Part shown: piece by piece, positions 62,987-64,000 of the stretch
Layout: every line of letters starts with the position of its first letter
Position numbering within the stretch: the first letter of the stretch is position 1
Assembly: GCF_000719515.1 (NCBI RefSeq)
Contig: NZ_JOGR01000009.1
Location: 62,001 to 126,000, forward strand
Reading direction: 5' to 3'
Length of the DNA stretch: 64,000 nucleotides
DNA from: Glycomyces sp. NRRL B-16210
GTDB lineage: Bacteria; Actinomycetota; Actinomycetes; Mycobacteriales; Micromonosporaceae
The notes under the pieces: model-generated
What the model was told of the DNA's origin: nothing
Database searches by the model: none
Seen by the model: only the letters and a program-made list of their open reading frames with translations
Translations under genes and position numbers: made by a program

Positions 62987-63622
62987 ATCAGCGATTTGCG
63001 CGTTAACGACCAGATCCGGACCAAGGAAGTGCGTCTGGTCGGCCCGCAGGGAGAACAGGTCGGCATCGTGTCGATCGACAAGGCCCTGCAACTGGCCGCC
63101 GACGTCGACCTGGACCTGGTCGAAGTCGCTCCCACCGCCCGTCCGCCGGTCTGCAAGCTCATGGACTACGGCAAGTACAAGTACGAGTCCGCCCAGAAGG
63201 CCCGTGCTTCCCGCCGCAACCAGCAGCAGACCGTCATCAAAGAGATGAAGCTGCGGCCGAAGATCGACAAGCACGACTACGAGACCAAAAAGGGTCACAT
63301 CGTGCGGTTCCTCACGGCCGGCGACAAGGTCAAGATCACCATCATGTTCCGCGGACGCGAGCAGTCGCGCCCCGAACTCGGACGCCGCCTGCTCGACAAG
63401 CTCGCCGAAGAGCTCGCCGACCTCGCCGTCATCGAGTCGGCCGCCAAGCAGGACGGCCGCAACATGATCATGGTCGTCGCCCCGATCCGCCCCAAGAGCG
63501 AGATCAAGGGCGGTGGACGCAAGAGCGGCCGCGAACGCGGCGAGTCCGACCAGGCCGCCGACGAGGCCGAGGCCCCCGTCGCGGCGGCCGAGGACGCGCC
63601 CGCCGAGAAGCCGGAGTCCTAG
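62987..63622 (+). CDS. infC: Translation initiation factor IF-3, AUC start
   Basis: 211 residues. IF3-N: ISDLRVNDQIRTKEVRLVGP; linker Lys-rich region; IF3-C: KIDKHDYETKKGHIVRFLTA, VKITIMFRGREQSRPELGRR and QDGRNMIMVVAPIRPK. AAGGAGG lies 5 bases before ATC 62987, and the family N-terminus begins exactly there, so the start is AUC. An in-frame ATG at 62948 would add 13 residues that encode the ribosome site itself. The acidic Ala/Glu-rich tail is extended, as in other actinobacteria. Confidence 0.95.
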   Translation: MSDLRVNDQIRTKEVRLVGPQGEQVGIVSIDKALQLAADVDLDLVEVAPTARPPVCKLMDYGKYKYESAQKARASRRNQQQTVIKEMKLRPKIDKHDYETKKGHIVRFLTAGDKVKITIMFRGREQSRPELGRRLLDKLAEELADLAVIESAAKQDGRNMIMVVAPIRPKSEIKGGGRKSGRERGESDQAADEAEAPVAAAEDAPAEKPES

Positions 63623-63714
63623 TCCTTCGACGGGATCCCCCGCACGCACCGACCGGACGCGGGCGCCACCGCGCGCCCGCACCTGGCCGGCTTTGAACAC
63701 ATAGGAGAAGCACG

Positions 63715-63909
63715 ATGCCGAAGATGAAGACCCACAGCGGTGCCAAGAAGCGTTTCAAGGTGACCGGCTCGGGCAAGCTCATGCGCCGCAAGGCCGGCAA
63801 GAACCACCTGATGGAGCACAAGTCCTCGAGGCTCAAGCGCGGCAAGGACGGCCGCGTGCAGGTCGCCCCGGCCGACGCCAAGCAGGTCAAGAAGATGCTC
63901 GGCAAGTAG
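63715..63909 (+). CDS. rpmI: 50S ribosomal protein L35
   Basis: 64 residues, complete: PKMKTHSGAKKRFKVTGSGK and RRKAGKNHLMEHKSSRLKR are family signatures. Between infC and rplT, as in most bacteria. AGGAGA precedes the ATG. Confidence 0.98.
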   Translation: MPKMKTHSGAKKRFKVTGSGKLMRRKAGKNHLMEHKSSRLKRGKDGRVQVAPADAKQVKKMLGK

Positions 63910-63959
63910 CCGGCCCCCGTCTGAACTCTCATCCGGTTTCAACGCAAGGAGACTGAACT

Positions 63960-64000
63960 GTGGCACGCGTCAAGCGTTCGCTGAACGCCAAGAAGAAGCG
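63960..64000 (+). CDS. rplT: 50S ribosomal protein L20, N-terminus (runs off the right edge)
   Basis: GTG start with AAGGAGA 8 bases upstream; the visible codons read VARVKRSLNAKKKR, the conserved L20 start. L20 is the usual autoregulator of this operon in several bacteria. Confidence 0.95.
   Translation, partial: MARVKRSLNAKKK

Overview
The window comes from the chromosome of a high-GC actinobacterium. The evidence is the pervasive GC-rich coding, the many GTG/TTG and leaderless starts, the dense four-base gene overlaps, the homodimeric-type AceE, the AhpE peroxiredoxin, the DUF3052 and VLRF1-type proteins, a mycothiol-type DinB protein, F420-linked enzymes and a RepSA-type integrative element. 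The genus cannot be fixed from the sequence alone; a mycelial actinomycete is a reasonable inference.

Layout. (1) 1-3392: the start of aceE (minus strand), a DUF3052 gene, ahpE and a cation diffusion facilitator. (2) 3610-11853: an organosulfur region. It holds a lipoprotein peptide/nickel-type binding protein, then a minus-strand operon of flavin reductase, SsuD-like monooxygenase, SfnB-like flavoprotein, SfnG (dimethylsulfone monooxygenase) and a second DszC/SfnB-type flavoprotein. A divergent LysR regulator follows, with palindromes between it and the operon. (3) 11970-17653: a DUF418 membrane protein with divergent TetR, then a two-component system next to an ABC-2 exporter. (4) 17819-26389: an orphan protein, a diacylglycerol-kinase-like lipid kinase, and a LacI-controlled carbohydrate locus with two perfect operators, a Tat-secreted beta-propeller protein, a FAD oxidoreductase and a sugar ABC importer. 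(5) 26427-30839: a MerR-HEAT fusion with a HEAT partner, then a Nudix/NrtR-like regulator divergent from an SPFH plus NAD-kinase-like pair. (6) 30903-36376: a small regulon whose four control regions share one 18-bp near-palindrome. It covers an LLM oxidoreductase with an F420-reductase-like partner, an AhpD-like protein, a pirin-acetyltransferase fusion and two MarR genes.

(7) 36429-47734 is accessory DNA of lower GC. It contains an M48 membrane metallopeptidase with two unknown partners, a decayed IS1380 transposase, and an element bounded by a 45-bp direct repeat of the 3' half of a tRNA-Val gene (40944-47704). The element carries a membrane-anchored protein, a strongly AT-rich P-loop ATPase, CutA, an XRE regulator, a RepSA-type initiator and an integrase broken by a deletion and frameshift. 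It has no TraB/FtsK-type transfer gene, so it looks like a stranded actinomycete integrative element carrying cargo.

(8) 47854-64000 returns to core DNA: FrnE-like DsbA, a VLRF1-family release factor, a FAD hydroxylase, a cellulose-synthase-like GT2 with a nested small ORF, an EEP-family nuclease/phosphatase, a flavin monooxygenase, small enzymes, aconitase, Xaa-Pro aminopeptidase and a probable RHH-PIN toxin-antitoxin pair. The infC-rpmI-rplT translation operon closes the window, with a leader attenuator and an AUC start for IF3.

The most notable regulatory findings are the shared 18-bp site of the MarR region, an orphan IdeR/DtxR-like iron box followed by a strong terminator at 49852-49920, a CebR-like box before the glycosyltransferase, and a promoter with a 19-bp spacer (the MerR type) ahead of the HEAT-MerR pair.
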